DNA of 64,000 bases from Lachnospiraceae bacterium (GTDB lineage Bacteria > Bacillota > Clostridia > Lachnospirales > Lachnospiraceae): assembly GCA_902363825.1 (NCBI GenBank), contig CABJBK010000001.1, forward strand, positions 1 to 64,000. Direction: 5' to 3'. The translations under genes and the position numbers were made by a program. Of the stretch, positions 54,123 to 62,417 are shown piece after piece. How positions within the stretch are numbered: the first letter of the stretch is position 1; the number at the start of each line of letters is the position of its first letter. Below the pieces are notes generated by a model. The model saw only the letters and a program-made list of their open reading frames with translations. It was not told the origin of the DNA and did not search any database.

Positions 54123-54205
54123 TTATCAACATGGGAGAGGGGAAAAAGGAGGAAAAACAGAGTTATACACGAAGTTATGCACATTATCCACAAAAAAGTG
54201 GATAA
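54123..54205. other. Cluster of DnaA-box-like nonamers
   Basis: Within 83 bp: TTATCAACA (54123), TTATACACG (54163), TTATGCACA (54175), a perfect consensus box TTATCCACA (54184-54192) and, on the other strand, TTATCCACT (54205-54197). The last two form a palindrome around AAAAAA. The flanks are purine-rich (53997-54160) and then AT-rich (54250-54360). The layout recalls a replication origin or DnaA-titration site, but no dnaA or dnaN is present. The whole gap 53860-54499 has no gene I can support. Confidence 0.6.
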
Positions 54206-54417
54206 CTTGTATGGTTTACATAGTGAAAAAAAAGAACGGGCGTTTTGTATACAAATCATAAAAATATACCTGCCTTAAAATAAAACCGGAAATCTATTGA
54301 CATTTCAAAAATGAAAATTTGGTGAAAAAACATAAAATTTGTCAGTATTTTATGAAAAAAGAAGAAAATTGTAAACTGTATCGAATGACACATTATGGTA
54401 AACAGCTGGAAAGAAAG

Positions 54418-54446
54418 TTGAAATATAAGCATGTTTTTGATATACT
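54418..54446 (+). promoter_or_regulatory. Promoter of the tagA-like gene
   Basis: TTGAAA (54418-54423), a 17-bp spacer and TATACT (54441-54446), about 55 nt before ATG 54500. Confidence 0.7.
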
Positions 54447-54499
54447 ACATATTTGTATCAAACTGCCTTGCAGTGAACAACAGGAAACAGAGGACTATA

Positions 54500-55177
54500 A
54501 TGTTAAAAAAATTAGATATATTAGGACTGGAACTGGACAATTACACCGTACGGGAAGCCATGTTCAATGTGGAGACTTATCTGAACAATGATGTGATGAA
54601 CACGGTAGAGACCATATCTATGCGCATGATCGAGCAGGCGGGCGGCGATGAAGTGATGCATAACTGCTTACAGGAGCTGGATCTTGCGGTGATCGGAGAA
54701 AAGGAGATCCTGACAGCGGCGGGTGCCGCTTCAACGCAGCGCATCCGGGAGACGGTTGAGAATGAATTTTTTCTTGAATTTATGAAACGGCTGATCCGCA
54801 ACAAAAAGACCGTGTATCTGCTGGGGCAGACAGCGGACGCGGTAGAGCGGCTTTATTCCTTTTTACAGGATGAGTATGAAAAGGTGAAGATCGTGGGACA
54901 ATATGCCATGGAAACCTGCATCGGAGACCTTGACGCGGTCGTCAATGCCATCAATATGGAGACACCGGATGTCATCTTTTCCGTGCTGCCATCCCCATAT
55001 CAGGAACATTTTCTGGAGGATAACCGGGGAAAGCTGAGTGCCAGGGTGTGGTACGGGCTCGGCGAGCATTACGCGGCAGACGAGAAGGGACACTCTCCGC
55101 TGCGCTGGATGCGGCGGATCATTCGCAGAAAAAAACTGACGAACCGTCTGAATGAATATAATAACAATGAAAAATGA
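54500..55177 (+). CDS. WecG/TagA/CpsF-family glycosyltransferase-like protein
   Basis: A 225-residue protein. ATG 54500 (MLKKLDILGLELDNYTVREAM) fits the family start, and a plausible promoter lies just upstream. It resembles GT26 proteins that transfer N-acetylmannosamine or related sugars to lipid carriers: LDLAVIGEKEILTAAGAAS, KKTVYLLGQTADAVERLYSFL and PDVIFSVLPSPYQEHFLEDN. The characteristic catalytic and acceptor motifs (such as a conserved PxQE and RxP) are only partly recognisable, so it may be a divergent or regulatory member. It is followed 6 nt later by a YitT gene. Confidence 0.72.
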   Translation: MLKKLDILGLELDNYTVREAMFNVETYLNNDVMNTVETISMRMIEQAGGDEVMHNCLQELDLAVIGEKEILTAAGAASTQRIRETVENEFFLEFMKRLIRNKKTVYLLGQTADAVERLYSFLQDEYEKVKIVGQYAMETCIGDLDAVVNAINMETPDVIFSVLPSPYQEHFLEDNRGKLSARVWYGLGEHYAADEKGHSPLRWMRRIIRRKKLTNRLNEYNNNEK

Positions 55178-55183
55178 GGCTGA

Positions 55184-56047
55184 ATGGAAATGAATTTATT
55201 ACTGAACCGCAGACCACTTTGGATAGACGCGATCCTGATGGTGGTCGGAACCGGGCTTATGGCACTGGCGATCCAGTGTATCTATGATCCGGTAGGACTG
55301 GTTACCGGCGGATTCACCGGTGTTGCGATTATTGCGAAATATGTAACAAAAGGTGCGGTGCCGCTGTGGCTGACGAACCTGGTGTTAAACGTACCGTTAT
55401 TTCTGCTTGCGGCGCTGATCAAGGGAAAGAAGTTTGTTGCCCGTACCGCAGTGGCGACGGTGCTGCTTTCCGCGTGGTTATATGTGATACCGTTATGGAA
55501 TCTGGCAGAGGGGGACTATGTGCTCTCCGCGATCTTCGGTGGTGTGATCTGCGGAGTCGGAATGGGAATGGTGCTTCTTGCGCGTGCCACAACGGGCGGA
55601 ACGGATATGCTAGCTGCTCTGATCCAGCACAAATTAAGACATTATACGATCATGCAGATCATCTGTGTCATTGACGGGATCATCGTTGCGGTCGGTATCT
55701 ATTCGTTCGGTGTCAAGGCGGCGCTTTACGCCATTGTTGCGATCTATGTCACCTCAAAGGTATCGGACACGTTAATGGAAGGTATGAAGTATTCCAAAGC
55801 GGTATTTATCGTTTCGGACCGGTATAAGGAGATCTCGGACGCGATCATGACCCAGATGGATCGCGGAGTGACCGGACTTGACGCGGTCGGAATGTATTCC
55901 GGGGATGAAAAATGCATGCTGTATTGTGTGGTCTCCAAAAAAGAGATCGTGGTGTTAAAAGAGATCATTTTAAAGATTGATAATAACGCATTTGTGATTG
56001 TGACAGATGCCCGGGAAGTGGTCGGAGAGGGATTTTTGGAATATTAG
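55184..56047 (+). CDS. YitT-family membrane protein, second copy
   Basis: A 287-residue protein of the same length and plan as the one at 47102: membrane helices (LMVVGTGLMALAIQCIYDP; VTGGFTGVAIIAKYV; TTGGTDMLAALIQHKLRHYT) and a C-terminal DUF2179 domain (MDRGVTGLDAVGMYSGDEKCML, given in part, and VVTDAREVVGEGF-like ending). Start at ATG 55184 or 55190; no strong ribosome site decides. It may form an operon with the tagA-like gene. Confidence 0.9.
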   Translation: MEMNLLLNRRPLWIDAILMVVGTGLMALAIQCIYDPVGLVTGGFTGVAIIAKYVTKGAVPLWLTNLVLNVPLFLLAALIKGKKFVARTAVATVLLSAWLYVIPLWNLAEGDYVLSAIFGGVICGVGMGMVLLARATTGGTDMLAALIQHKLRHYTIMQIICVIDGIIVAVGIYSFGVKAALYAIVAIYVTSKVSDTLMEGMKYSKAVFIVSDRYKEISDAIMTQMDRGVTGLDAVGMYSGDEKCMLYCVVSKKEIVVLKEIILKIDNNAFVIVTDAREVVGEGFLEY

Positions 56048-56055
56048 CATAAAAA

Positions 56056-56146
56056 AAATCGGTTTTCCTCTTTCTTTTTTTGGTGATTTGCATTAAAATG
56101 TTAAAATAAAGAGTTGGTTTTGGACTAAGAAAACCGGATTTTTTTG
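56056..56146 (+). terminator. Large-loop terminator after the second yitT
   Basis: AAATCGGTTTTC (56056-56067) and GAAAACCGGATTT (about 56128-56140) pair across a 60-nt AT-rich loop and run into seven Ts. The long loop makes the call tentative. Confidence 0.45.
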
Positions 56147-56152
56147 TGAAAA

Positions 56153-56182
56153 TTGTATATGATTCCAGAAAGGAAATACAAT
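56153..56182 (+). promoter_or_regulatory. Promoter of the PucR/CdaR-type regulator
   Basis: TTGTAT (56153-56158), an 18-bp spacer and TACAAT (56177-56182), 18 bp before the ATG. Confidence 0.65.
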
Positions 56183-56199
56183 AGAGAAGGAGTGAGTCT

Positions 56200-57291
56200 A
56201 TGATTTCAAATCAAATACTTCAGAGTACCATAGATGGGCTGAAAGGGATCACAAGGATCGATCTGTGCATCATTGATACGGAGGGAAAGGTAATGGCAAC
56301 GACCTTTCAGGATTCCGAAGGATTTGTAGGTCCGGCGATCGCGTTTATGGAATCTCCGGCAGACAGTCAGGTTGTCTCCGGATGTCAGTTTTTTAAAGTG
56401 TTTGACGAACATCAGCTCGAGTATGTGCTGATCGTGAACGGAGACAGCGATGATGTCTATATGATCGGAAAGATCGCAAGCTTCCAGATCCAGAACCTTC
56501 TGGTCGCTTACAAGGAGCGGTTTGATAAGGATAACTTTATCAAGAACCTGTTATTGGATAACCTGCTTCTGGTGGATATCTATAACCGCGCGAAAAAGCT
56601 CCATATCGAGACGGAAGTGCGACGCGTGGTATTTATCGTTGAGACCAACCGTGAGAAGGATGGCAATGAACTGGAGAAGGTGCGTTCTCTTTTCGGCGGG
56701 AAATCCAAGGATTTTGTCACGGCGGTAGACGAAAAGAACATCATCGTGGTAAAGGAACTTGCGGAAAATGAGACCTACGACGATCTTGAGAAGACAGCGG
56801 AGATCATTTTAAATGTATTTAAGGGAACCGAGACCGAGAAGGATGTCTATGTCGCTTACGGTACGGTTGTCAATGAGATCAAGGAAGTATCCCGTTCCTA
56901 CAAAGAGGCGCGCATGGCGTTAGATGTCGGAAAGATCTTCTTTGAGGAGAAAAATATCATCGCCTACTCCACGCTTGGAATCGGCCGCCTGATCTATCAG
57001 CTGCCGATCCCGCTGTGCAAGATGTTCATCAAGGAGATTTTTGATAACAAATCACCGGATGACTTTGACGAGGAGACACTTACAACAATCAACAAGTTTT
57101 TCGAGAACAACCTGAATGTGTCCGAGACTTCGAGACAGCTTTACATTCACCGGAATACACTGGTTTACCGGCTGGATAAGCTGCAAAAGAGCACCGGACT
57201 GGATTTAAGGGTGTTTGAGGATGCGATCACGTTCAAGATCGCGCTTATGGTCGTGAAATACATGAAATATATGGAGTCACTGGATTATTAG
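56200..57291 (+). CDS. PucR/CdaR-family regulator
   Basis: A 363-residue regulator. Residues 1-110 form a sugar-diacid-recognition or GAF/PAS-like sensor (LCIIDTEGKVMATTF; GPAIAFMESPADSQ). The middle is a CdaR GGDEF-like domain (about 130-270). The C-terminal PucR helix-turn-helix is FFENNLNVSETSRQLYIHRNTLVYRLDKL, with SETSRQLYIHRNTLVYRL as the recognition part. GGAGTGAGTCT ribosome site. It precedes ftsE by 14 nt with no terminator, so it is probably co-transcribed with ftsEX. The ligand is unknown. Confidence 0.87.
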   Translation: MISNQILQSTIDGLKGITRIDLCIIDTEGKVMATTFQDSEGFVGPAIAFMESPADSQVVSGCQFFKVFDEHQLEYVLIVNGDSDDVYMIGKIASFQIQNLLVAYKERFDKDNFIKNLLLDNLLLVDIYNRAKKLHIETEVRRVVFIVETNREKDGNELEKVRSLFGGKSKDFVTAVDEKNIIVVKELAENETYDDLEKTAEIILNVFKGTETEKDVYVAYGTVVNEIKEVSRSYKEARMALDVGKIFFEEKNIIAYSTLGIGRLIYQLPIPLCKMFIKEIFDNKSPDDFDEETLTTINKFFENNLNVSETSRQLYIHRNTLVYRLDKLQKSTGLDLRVFEDAITFKIALMVVKYMKYMESLDY

Positions 57292-57305
57292 ACTAGGAGG
57301 AACAT

Positions 57306-57992
57306 ATGATCAGGCTTGAGCATGTAAGCAAATCATATTCAGCGGGAATCCCTGCGTTAAATGATATCAATCTGAATATAGAAGAAGGAGAGTTTGTATT
57401 TGTCGTTGGAGAAAGCGGTTCCGGAAAATCAACGCTGATCAAGCTTCTGTTAAAGGAACTGGAACCGACAGAAGGAACGATCACGATCAACGGCAGAAAC
57501 TTACATAAAATACGAAGAAAACAGATTCCGCGCTACCGCAGAAACGTCGGCGTGGTCTTTCAGGATTTCCGTCTGCTCAAGGATCGGAATGTTTATGAGA
57601 ATGTTGCGTTTGCGCAGCGCGTGATCGGCGCGTCAAACCGCAAGATCAAAAGCAGTGTTCCGACGATGCTCTCCATGGTCGGACTTGCAGCGAAATACAA
57701 ATCCCTGCCGAAACAGCTTTCCGGTGGTGAGCAGCAGCGTGTTGCGATTGCCCGGGCGCTGGTAAATGAACCAAAGATCCTTCTGGCGGATGAGCCGACC
57801 GGAAATCTGGACAACAACAACGCGTGGGAGATCATGCGTCTGTTGGAGGAGATCAACAAACGCGGCACTACGGTTTTGGTGGTCACGCACAATCTTGAGT
57901 TTGTAAAGAAGATGAACAAACGTGTGATCAAGATCGACAAGGGCGTGCTCGTGTACGATAAATTACCGGGAGAGGGAAATTATGAGAATTAG
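57306..57992 (+). CDS. ftsE: Cell-division ABC transporter ATPase FtsE
   Basis: A 228-residue ATPase that with FtsX drives envelope hydrolases at the division site. Walker A GESGSGKS (35-42), signature [15 protein letters not shown], Walker [13 protein letters not shown], and the switch histidine in [22 protein letters not shown] precedes the ATG. It overlaps ftsX by 11 nt. Confidence 0.96.
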   Translation: MIRLEHVSKSYSAGIPALNDINLNIEEGEFVFVVGESGSGKSTLIKLLLKELEPTEGTITINGRNLHKIRRKQIPRYRRNVGVVFQDFRLLKDRNVYENVAFAQRVIGASNRKIKSSVPTMLSMVGLAAKYKSLPKQLSGGEQQRVAIARALVNEPKILLADEPTGNLDNNNAWEIMRLLEEINKRGTTVLVVTHNLEFVKKMNKRVIKIDKGVLVYDKLPGEGNYEN

Positions 57993-58890
57993 TTCGTTTT
58001 TTTATACAGTAAAACAGGGATTTAAAAATATCTGGAACAACCGCCTTTTTTCTCTGGCTTCCATTGCAACGATGGCAGCATGTATCTTCATGTTCGGTAT
58101 CTTTTATTCGCTTGCGGCCAACTTCCAGGCGATGGTAAAGAGCGCCGAAGAGGGAGTTGCGGTCACGGCATTTTTTGACGAGGGTATCACCGAGGAGCAG
58201 ATCCAGGCGATCGGCGATAAGATCGAAAAGCGCGCGGAAGTCGCAAGTTACAATTATGTGTCGGCGGAGCAGGCATGGGAAGATTTCAAAAAAGTATATT
58301 TTCAGGGCGCGGAGGATCTCGCGGACGGATTTGCGGAGGATAACCCGCTTGCCAATTCCGCGCACTATGAGATCTATCTGAATGATGTTTCCATGCAGGA
58401 CGCGCTGGTAACCTATTTGCAGTCATTAGACGGCATCCGCAAGGTCAACCAGTCGGAAGTCGCGGCAAATACGCTGTCCGATTTCAATTCGCTGGTCAGC
58501 TACATATCGATCGGGATCATCATGATCTTACTTGCGGTTTCCACATTCCTAATCAGCAATACCGTAACGATCGGTATTTCGGTTCGGAAAGAGGAGATCG
58601 GTATCATGAAACTGATCGGAGCGACGGACTTTTTTGTCCGGGCACCGTTTGTGGTGGAAGGAGTTCTGATCGGGCTGATCGGATCCGCGCTTCCGCTCGC
58701 ACTGCTTTATGTGCTTTACAGTAAAGTAGTGGTATATATTGCGGGAAAATTCTCATTTTTGAGTAATATGATGAATTTCCTGCCGGTCAATGAGGTGTTC
58801 CGTACACTGGTTCCGGTTGCACTGATCCTCGGTGTCGGAATCGGATTCATGGGAAGCCGCATTACGATCCATAAACATTTGAGAGTTTAG
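57982..58890 (+). CDS. ftsX: Cell-division membrane protein FtsX
   Basis: A 302-residue permease-like protein. It has the short cytosolic start [21 protein letters not shown], four membrane helices (LASIATMAACIFMFGIFY; YISIGIIMILLAVSTFLIS; FVVEGVLIGLIGSALPLALLY; LVPVALILGVGIGFMGS, some shown in part) and a large extracellular loop (about 50-165) that would contact the EnvC-like protein encoded next. It passes FtsE-driven motion across the membrane. Confidence 0.95.
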   Translation: MRISSFFYTVKQGFKNIWNNRLFSLASIATMAACIFMFGIFYSLAANFQAMVKSAEEGVAVTAFFDEGITEEQIQAIGDKIEKRAEVASYNYVSAEQAWEDFKKVYFQGAEDLADGFAEDNPLANSAHYEIYLNDVSMQDALVTYLQSLDGIRKVNQSEVAANTLSDFNSLVSYISIGIIMILLAVSTFLISNTVTIGISVRKEEIGIMKLIGATDFFVRAPFVVEGVLIGLIGSALPLALLYVLYSKVVVYIAGKFSFLSNMMNFLPVNEVFRTLVPVALILGVGIGFMGSRITIHKHLRV

Positions 58891-58914
58891 TAAACGAAGA
58901 TAGAAAAAGGAACG

Positions 58915-58954
58915 ATGGGTGCCCGTATGCCGCTTTGCGGTATTGGACGCCCAT
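58915..58954 (+). promoter_or_regulatory. Stable hairpin between ftsX and envC
   Basis: ATGGGTGCCCGTATGCCGC and GCGGTATTGGACGCCCAT form a stem of about 17 pairs around TTT with two small interruptions. There is no T-run, so it is not a standard terminator. It ends 19 nt before the envC ATG and could act as an mRNA-processing or stability element, setting the ratio of the hydrolase activator to FtsEX. Confidence 0.6.
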
Positions 58955-58973
58955 ATTCCGCTATGAGGACTAT

Positions 58974-60305
58974 ATGAAAAACTGGTCAGAAAGAAAGAAA
59001 AAAGTTATGGCTGCCGGGCTTGTGGGTGTGCTTGCCATCACTTCAGCGAGCGGTGTGTACGCGGCAGAGAAGACGGCAGGCAGCAGCAGTGACAGTTCCC
59101 TTTCCAATGCGCAGCAGGAGAAAGAACAGTTAGAGACCGCCCTGCAGGAGGCACAGGGACTGATCACGGAGCTTCAGAATTCCCAGGAGGATGCCGAGAC
59201 CAAGATTGCGGAACTCGATCAGAAGATGTCGGATATCTCGGATCAGATGACAGGTCTCGAACAGAAGCTAGACGAGAAAAACTCGGAAATTTCCGATACG
59301 GAAACGCTGCTCGCCCAGTCCGAGGAGAATGCGGCGGCGCAGTATGCGAGCATGAAGCTGCGCATACAGTATATGTATGAGAACGCGCAGAGCATGTCTT
59401 ATATGGAGCTTCTCTGTACATCCGGCAGTGTATCGGATTTCTTGAATTCGGTGGACTATGTGTATGAACTGTCGGCGTATGACAGAAATATGTTGGAGCA
59501 GTATCAGAATGCCACGCAGACCGTAGCGGATACGAAAGCGCAGTTGGAGCAGGATTACGCGGATCTTGAGACAATGCAGACCGAACTGCAGGATCAGAAG
59601 AGCGCGGTTGCGGCACTGCGTGGACAGAAGGAGACGGAGCTTGCAAACATCGGATCCCAGTTAGACACCGCGGAAGATGCGGCACAGACTTATCAGAATG
59701 AGATCGCCGCGCAGGAAGAAGTCATAGAGGAGATCAAGACGCAGCTTGCCCTCCAGGCACAGCGCGAGGCGGAACGCAAAGCTGCGGCAGAGGCGGAAGC
59801 AAAAAGACAGGCGGAAGAAGCGGCGAACAGCGGAACGGAAGTCTCTACGGAAAACGGAAACAGCGGAAATTCGGGAAGCTCCACTACGGACTATGTGGAA
59901 CCGCCAAGCTATACAGGCGGCGCGTTTACCTGGCCGTGTCCGAGCAGCAGACGTGTGACCAGTGAGTACGGAAACAGACTTTCTCCGACCGAGGGAGCTT
60001 CTTCTTCCCACAAGGGAATCGATATCGGAGCCTCCTACGGGGCGGATATCGTGGCTGCGGCGGACGGAGAGGTGATCTATTCCGGTTATTCCTCCGCAGC
60101 GGGAAACCATGTGATCATCAGCCATGGGAACGGACTCTGTACGGTATATATGCATGCGTCTTCACTCAATGTCTCGGTCGGAGATGCCGTGAGCGCGGGA
60201 CAGAGCATTGCCAAAGTGGGAAGTACCGGGATTTCGACCGGAAACCATCTGCATTTCGGTGTCAGTGTAAACGGATCGTATGTCAGTCCGTGGGATTATT
60301 TGTAG
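58974..60305 (+). CDS. EnvC-like secreted protein: coiled coil plus M23 peptidase
   Basis: A 443-residue exported protein. ATG 58974 (MKNWSERKKKVMAAGLVG) gives a signal peptide cleaved near VYA-AEK. A long coiled coil covers about 40-270 (EKEQLETALQEAQGLITEL onward). A Ser/Gly/Asn linker precedes a LytM/M23 domain (about 320-443) with zinc ligands His346, Asp350 and His427 (HKGID; HLHFG). The metal ligands are intact, so it may itself cleave peptidoglycan, unlike E. coli EnvC, which only activates amidases. It lies directly after ftsEX, the genetic sign of a partner controlled by FtsEX. Confidence 0.93.
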   Translation: MKNWSERKKKVMAAGLVGVLAITSASGVYAAEKTAGSSSDSSLSNAQQEKEQLETALQEAQGLITELQNSQEDAETKIAELDQKMSDISDQMTGLEQKLDEKNSEISDTETLLAQSEENAAAQYASMKLRIQYMYENAQSMSYMELLCTSGSVSDFLNSVDYVYELSAYDRNMLEQYQNATQTVADTKAQLEQDYADLETMQTELQDQKSAVAALRGQKETELANIGSQLDTAEDAAQTYQNEIAAQEEVIEEIKTQLALQAQREAERKAAAEAEAKRQAEEAANSGTEVSTENGNSGNSGSSTTDYVEPPSYTGGAFTWPCPSSRRVTSEYGNRLSPTEGASSSHKGIDIGASYGADIVAAADGEVIYSGYSSAAGNHVIISHGNGLCTVYMHASSLNVSVGDAVSAGQSIAKVGSTGISTGNHLHFGVSVNGSYVSPWDYL

Positions 60306-60377
60306 ACATAGACAGGAAATGATTTCATTTTTTCGGGGGAGAAAAGAAAAAATTTCAGGATGGAAGGAAAATAGCAA

Positions 60378-61631
60378 ATGGAAGAAAATAAGGAATTGGA
60401 ACAGAAAAAAGAGCATGGATTTAAGTCCGGCGTGCTGACCGGCGTGCTTGGAACAGTGGCGGTTGTTTTAGCGGCAGGCGCGGTTCTCTTTGCGCATGGA
60501 AATCTTAAGGTGAGCGAGACGGCGGGGACTTCCCAGACAGCCCAGACCGTGTTGGATGACGGGACACTGTCCAAACTGGATGAGCTGATGGGACAGATCA
60601 ATCTGAATTACTATGAGGATGTGGACGCGTCCGACCTGCAGGAAGGGCTCTATTCCGGATTGTTGGAAGGGTTAAACGATCCGTATTCCGCTTATTATAC
60701 GGAAGAAGAATACAAGGATCTGATGGAGCAGACCCAGGGCAATTTCTACGGGATCGGTGCCGGTCTTTCCCAGGATAAGGAAAGCATGCAGGTGACGATC
60801 ACAAAGGTTTATGAGGATACACCGGCGGAGAAGGCGGGACTGAAAGCAGGAGATGTGATCGTAAAGGTCGATGACATTGACGCGACGAGTATGGAAGTGT
60901 CGGATCTGGTCCAGCATATCCGCGGGGAAGAGGGAACGACAGTCCATCTTGAGATTTACCGTCCGGGAGAATCGGATGATCTGGAGTATGATATTGAACG
61001 AGCCAAGGTCAATTATGAGACAGTGACCGGACAGCTTCTGGATGGCGGGATCGGTTATATCTATGTCTCGGAATTTGGCGAGGATACCGCGAACCAGTTT
61101 GAAAAGACGATCGCGGATCTGGAAAGTCAGGGCATGAAGGCAATGATCGTGGATTTACGAAACAACGGCGGCGGTATGATCACGGCTGTGACACAGATGC
61201 TCGATGACATCCTGCCGGAAGGACTTCTTGTATACACAGAGGATAAATATGGAAACCGTCAGGAGTTCAAATCTTCCGATGATACGAAACTGGAGTATCC
61301 GATGGCAGTGCTTGTAAACGGTTACAGCGCGAGCGCTTCCGAGATCTTTGCGGGGGCGATCCGTGATTATGATTATGGAACGCTGATCGGAACGACGACC
61401 TACGGGAAAGGCGTAGTACAAAAGATCATTCCGCTCCCGGATGGCGATGCGGTGAAGCTTACGATCGCGAAATACTATACGCCGAAGGGTGAGAATATCC
61501 AGGGAACCGGAATTGACCCGGATATCGAGCTGGAGTACGAATACACCGGTGACCCGGATGCGGATTTTGATATTTATTCCGATAATCAGGTGGCAAAAGC
61601 GATCGAAGTGCTGGAAGGTGAGCTGGATTAA
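60378..61631 (+). CDS. ctpA: Carboxy-terminal processing peptidase (S41)
   Basis: A 417-residue serine protease. An N-terminal membrane anchor (about 16-36: VLTGVLGTVAVVLAAGAVLFA) follows the charged start MEENKELEQKKEHGF. A PDZ domain covers about 125-205 (VYEDTPAEKAGLKAGDVIVKV). The S41 catalytic region has the Ser in SASASEIFAGA and the general-base Lys in YGKGVVQ. Such proteases trim envelope or sporulation proteins. It lies 72 nt after envC, as in many Clostridia, suggesting that it regulates the hydrolase partner. Its TAA overlaps the next ATG. Confidence 0.93.
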   Translation: MEENKELEQKKEHGFKSGVLTGVLGTVAVVLAAGAVLFAHGNLKVSETAGTSQTAQTVLDDGTLSKLDELMGQINLNYYEDVDASDLQEGLYSGLLEGLNDPYSAYYTEEEYKDLMEQTQGNFYGIGAGLSQDKESMQVTITKVYEDTPAEKAGLKAGDVIVKVDDIDATSMEVSDLVQHIRGEEGTTVHLEIYRPGESDDLEYDIERAKVNYETVTGQLLDGGIGYIYVSEFGEDTANQFEKTIADLESQGMKAMIVDLRNNGGGMITAVTQMLDDILPEGLLVYTEDKYGNRQEFKSSDDTKLEYPMAVLVNGYSASASEIFAGAIRDYDYGTLIGTTTYGKGVVQKIIPLPDGDAVKLTIAKYYTPKGENIQGTGIDPDIELEYEYTGDPDADFDIYSDNQVAKAIEVLEGELD

Positions 61632-62338
61632 TGACACAGGAGATCAATGAAAATATACATAGCTGGCTCCTCGCGCAGGCTGAGGAGGATTACCGCATAT
61701 TTACAATGAAACTGCTCCCGGGAACGGAGCATATACTTGGTGTCCGGCTTCCGGTGCTGCGGAAGCTGGCGAAAAAGCTGGCACGCGGGGAATGGCAGGA
61801 ATATCTTACAGGCGCGGCGGATGATTCCATGGAGGAGATCATGCTCCAGGGAATGACGCTTGGTTATGTTAAGGCTTCTTTTGAGGAAAAGAAGCCTTAT
61901 TTAGATGTTTTTGTGGGAAAGATCGATAACTGGTCGGTGTGCGACAGTACATGCAGCGGTATGAAGCCGCAGAGCGGGGAGGATGTGGAAGCATTTTTCG
62001 CGTATGCGGTCTGCCTTGCAAAAGACCGGCGGGAATTTGTGGCGCGCTTCGGGATCGTTATGCTGCTCGATCATTTTATAACAGATACTTATATCGATGA
62101 AGTGCTTCAGGTTTTGGATGAGGTATCTCATGACGGATATTATGTCAAAATGGCAGTTGCATGGGCAATTTCCATCTGTTATGTGAAATTTGAGGAAAAG
62201 ACGATGGTGCTGCTGCGTGAGAATACCTTAGATGATTTTACCTACAATAAGTCGCTTCAGAAGATCACGGAGTCTTACCGCGTCACAAAAGAGGACAAGG
62301 CACGCATCCGGAGCATGAAGCGTGTGACAAAAAAATAA
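61631..62338 (+). CDS. AlkD-like DNA alkylation repair protein
   Basis: A 235-residue all-helical HEAT-like repeat protein of the DNA alkylation repair family, which excises N3- or N7-alkylpurines. Typical motifs are VRLPVLRKLAKKL, MLQGMTLGYVK and DNWSVCDSTCSGMK, corresponding to the Trp/Asp catalytic region; then GIVMLLDHFITDTYI and YYVKMAVAWAISICYVKF. The start overlaps the ctpA stop (TAATG). A regulated cellular role in the ctpA operon is not obvious; the linkage may be fortuitous. Confidence 0.88.
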   Translation: MTQEINENIHSWLLAQAEEDYRIFTMKLLPGTEHILGVRLPVLRKLAKKLARGEWQEYLTGAADDSMEEIMLQGMTLGYVKASFEEKKPYLDVFVGKIDNWSVCDSTCSGMKPQSGEDVEAFFAYAVCLAKDRREFVARFGIVMLLDHFITDTYIDEVLQVLDEVSHDGYYVKMAVAWAISICYVKFEEKTMVLLRENTLDDFTYNKSLQKITESYRVTKEDKARIRSMKRVTKK

Positions 62339-62360
62339 AAAAAGAAAAAACAAAAAAGTT

Positions 62361-62388
62361 TGTAACGAAATGACATTTCCTCCGTCTA
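62361..62388 (+). promoter_or_regulatory. ECF-type promoter upstream of the sigma factor gene
   Basis: TGTAAC (62361-62366), a 16-bp spacer and CGTCTA (62383-62388) match the AAC/CGTC pattern of ECF sigma factors, so the downstream sigma gene probably activates itself. Confidence 0.7.
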
Positions 62389-62417
62389 ATCAGTGAAAGA
62401 AAAGGAGGTGAACGGTT

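Noticed and set aside
54123-54205. Chromosomal oriC
   Set aside because: No dnaA, dnaN or rpmH nearby, and genes on both sides point the same way, so a DnaA-titration-like site or relic is more likely.
53910-54278. A 122-codon open frame in the gap before the tagA-like gene
   Set aside because: It starts at GTG without a ribosome site, runs through the 21-bp repeats and the DnaA-box-like cluster, and its Lys/Glu/Arg-rich product simply reflects a purine-rich strand.
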